Positions 6,072 through 6,408 of a stretch of 6,408 nt of DNA are shown here, piece after piece. The notes under the pieces are model-generated. The model searched no databases. It was not told the DNA's origin and saw only the letters and a program-made list of their open reading frames with translations. The DNA comes from Saccharicrinis sp050296935. GTDB taxonomy: Bacteria; Bacteroidota; Bacteroidia; Bacteroidales; Marinilabiliaceae. Each line of letters starts with the position of its first letter. Positions within the stretch are counted from its first letter, which is position 1. A program made the position numbers and the translations under genes. The stretch is taken from NCBI GenBank assembly GCA_050296935.1, contig JBNKRV010000065.1, positions 1-6,408 on the forward strand, written 5' to 3'.

Positions 6072-6255
6072 TTTTAATAGCTTTATTTCCCTCTCCCCAA
6101 AACGCTCCACTGATAACCTCTACCGGATAGTACTTGGGGGCATTATAACCCGGTCGCCATTCTATTGCTAACCGCTCCTTCTTTTGCGCTATGGAGCATG
6201 AAAATAAATTTATTGCCATAATTACTACTAAAAAACAATTGACTGGTATACGCAT
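6040..6255 (-). pseudogene. DUF2931-like lipoprotein, N-terminal fragment fused to the 112-aa unit
   Basis: ATG 6253-6255 starts a clean lipoprotein signal (MRIPVNCFLVVIMAINLFSC, Cys20). A TTG 42 bases upstream is a less likely start. The mature part has IEWRPGYNAPKYYPVEVISG and FWGEGN, the family's first hallmark. After GEGN, at about 6092, homology switches to the sequence upstream of the 112-residue gene read in a different frame, giving KAIKNARAAYIVIG and a stop, for 71 residues in total. More than 250 residues of the family are missing. The junction lies at AGGGAAATA, which is also present at the equivalent point of copy 1 (1570-1578); similar bases in the original lipoprotein gene probably mediated the join. 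The fragment overlaps the 112-residue gene by 32 bases. It is almost certainly a dead remnant as a DUF2931 protein, although a short lipopeptide might still be made and could drive translation of the next gene. Confidence 0.8.
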
Positions 6256-6301
6256 AAAGTAGTTCTTAAAAAACACATTACTTTTTCCTATTGGCAAAAT
6301 C

Positions 6302-6408
6302 CTATTTTACCGATTTTCCGGTTATTCCTTTTTTTGAAATCTCAATTTCATAAACTTCTCCATTTTCATCAGGCTGACTGCGTAATGAAACACTTAATTT
6401 TCTTTGGC
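6302..6408 (-). CDS. DUF2931-like lipoprotein, C-terminal end only (cut by window edge)
   Basis: The last 34 codons of a gene enter from the right edge and end at TAG 6302-6304. The sequence QRKLSVSLRS...EVYEIEISKKGITGKSVK aligns with the C-terminus of the intact lipoprotein (ARKLTVTLCSSTQEIEIQRTGKIGKSIN), with a few extra residues in the middle. It is a diverged paralogue, not part of the recent repeat. The next start (6255) is 46 bases downstream, or 4 bases if the TTG is used. This shows that the array continues beyond the window on the right, as the fragment at 1-187 shows for the left. Confidence 0.8.
   Translation of the reverse strand, partial: QRKLSVSLRSQPDENGEVYEIEISKKGITGKSVK

Larger units (their letters stand above)
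4801..6092 (-). repeat. Direct repeat, copy 2 (112-aa gene plus frameshifted lipoprotein gene)
   Basis: This is the second copy of the module at 286-1578. Differences are concentrated in a few patches of the lipoprotein gene; the 112-residue gene and the leader are almost unchanged. The sequence upstream of this copy is a truncated lipoprotein gene, while upstream of copy 1 it is the 129-residue gene, so the left boundary of the module is a true recombination endpoint. Confidence 0.85.

Noticed and set aside
1..6408. Insertion sequence, integrase, tRNA, CRISPR array or riboswitch
   Set aside because: No transposase-like frame, terminal inverted repeats, clover-leaf sequence, or short regularly spaced repeats were seen. 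The duplications are long gene-level repeats.

Overview
All recognisable genes in this AT-rich window lie on the minus strand, so the biological order runs from right to left. The N-terminal lipoprotein signals (LFSC-type lipoboxes), the AT-rich gene leaders without Shine-Dalgarno spacing, and the dominant protein family all suggest a member of the Bacteroidota. No ribosomal or housekeeping gene is present to place it more precisely. The dominant family resembles the uncharacterised DUF2931 lipoproteins; that assignment is from memory of the family, not from a search.

Layout in transcription order: (1) the C-terminal end of a DUF2931-like gene at the right edge (6302-6408); (2) a DUF2931-like N-terminus (6255-6040) cut off by fusion to a different sequence; (3) a 112-residue protein of unknown function (6071-5733); (4) a DUF2931-like lipoprotein gene (5722-4686) broken by one base in a G tract; (5) another (4654-3793), broken by one base in a second G tract and also lacking its 3' end; (6) a possible 48-codon reading frame (3812-3666) whose stop overlaps the next start as TAATG; (7) a secreted leucine-rich-repeat protein with a multi-pass membrane C-terminus (3666-1948); (8) a 129-residue unknown protein (1958-1569); (9) a near copy of the 112-residue protein (1557-1219); (10) an intact 346-residue DUF2931-like lipoprotein (1208-168); (11) the start of yet another (187-1). 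Items 9-10 and 3-4 are two copies of a direct repeat of about 1.3 kb.

The region looks like a tandem, recombining array of small modules: a cytosolic-looking, leaderless protein piece followed closely by a cell-envelope protein (lipoprotein or LRR membrane protein), with many truncated or chimeric members. This is the pattern expected of displaced toxin-tip/immunity cassettes downstream of a polymorphic toxin or a contact-dependent secretion effector. The toxin/immunity reading is inference only, because no toxin motif was recognised. Three observations stand out. First, two different DUF2931-like copies carry pure G tracts (G9 and G7), and both would be in frame at G8, which fits either phase variation or homopolymer sequencing error. 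Second, the 129- and 112-residue proteins look like two halves of one gene split by a one-base frameshift. Third, the lipoprotein appears to contain an internal duplication of its own fold.

No stretch longer than about 150 bases lacks a coding feature. No RNA gene, CRISPR array, insertion sequence, convincing promoter or intrinsic terminator was found.
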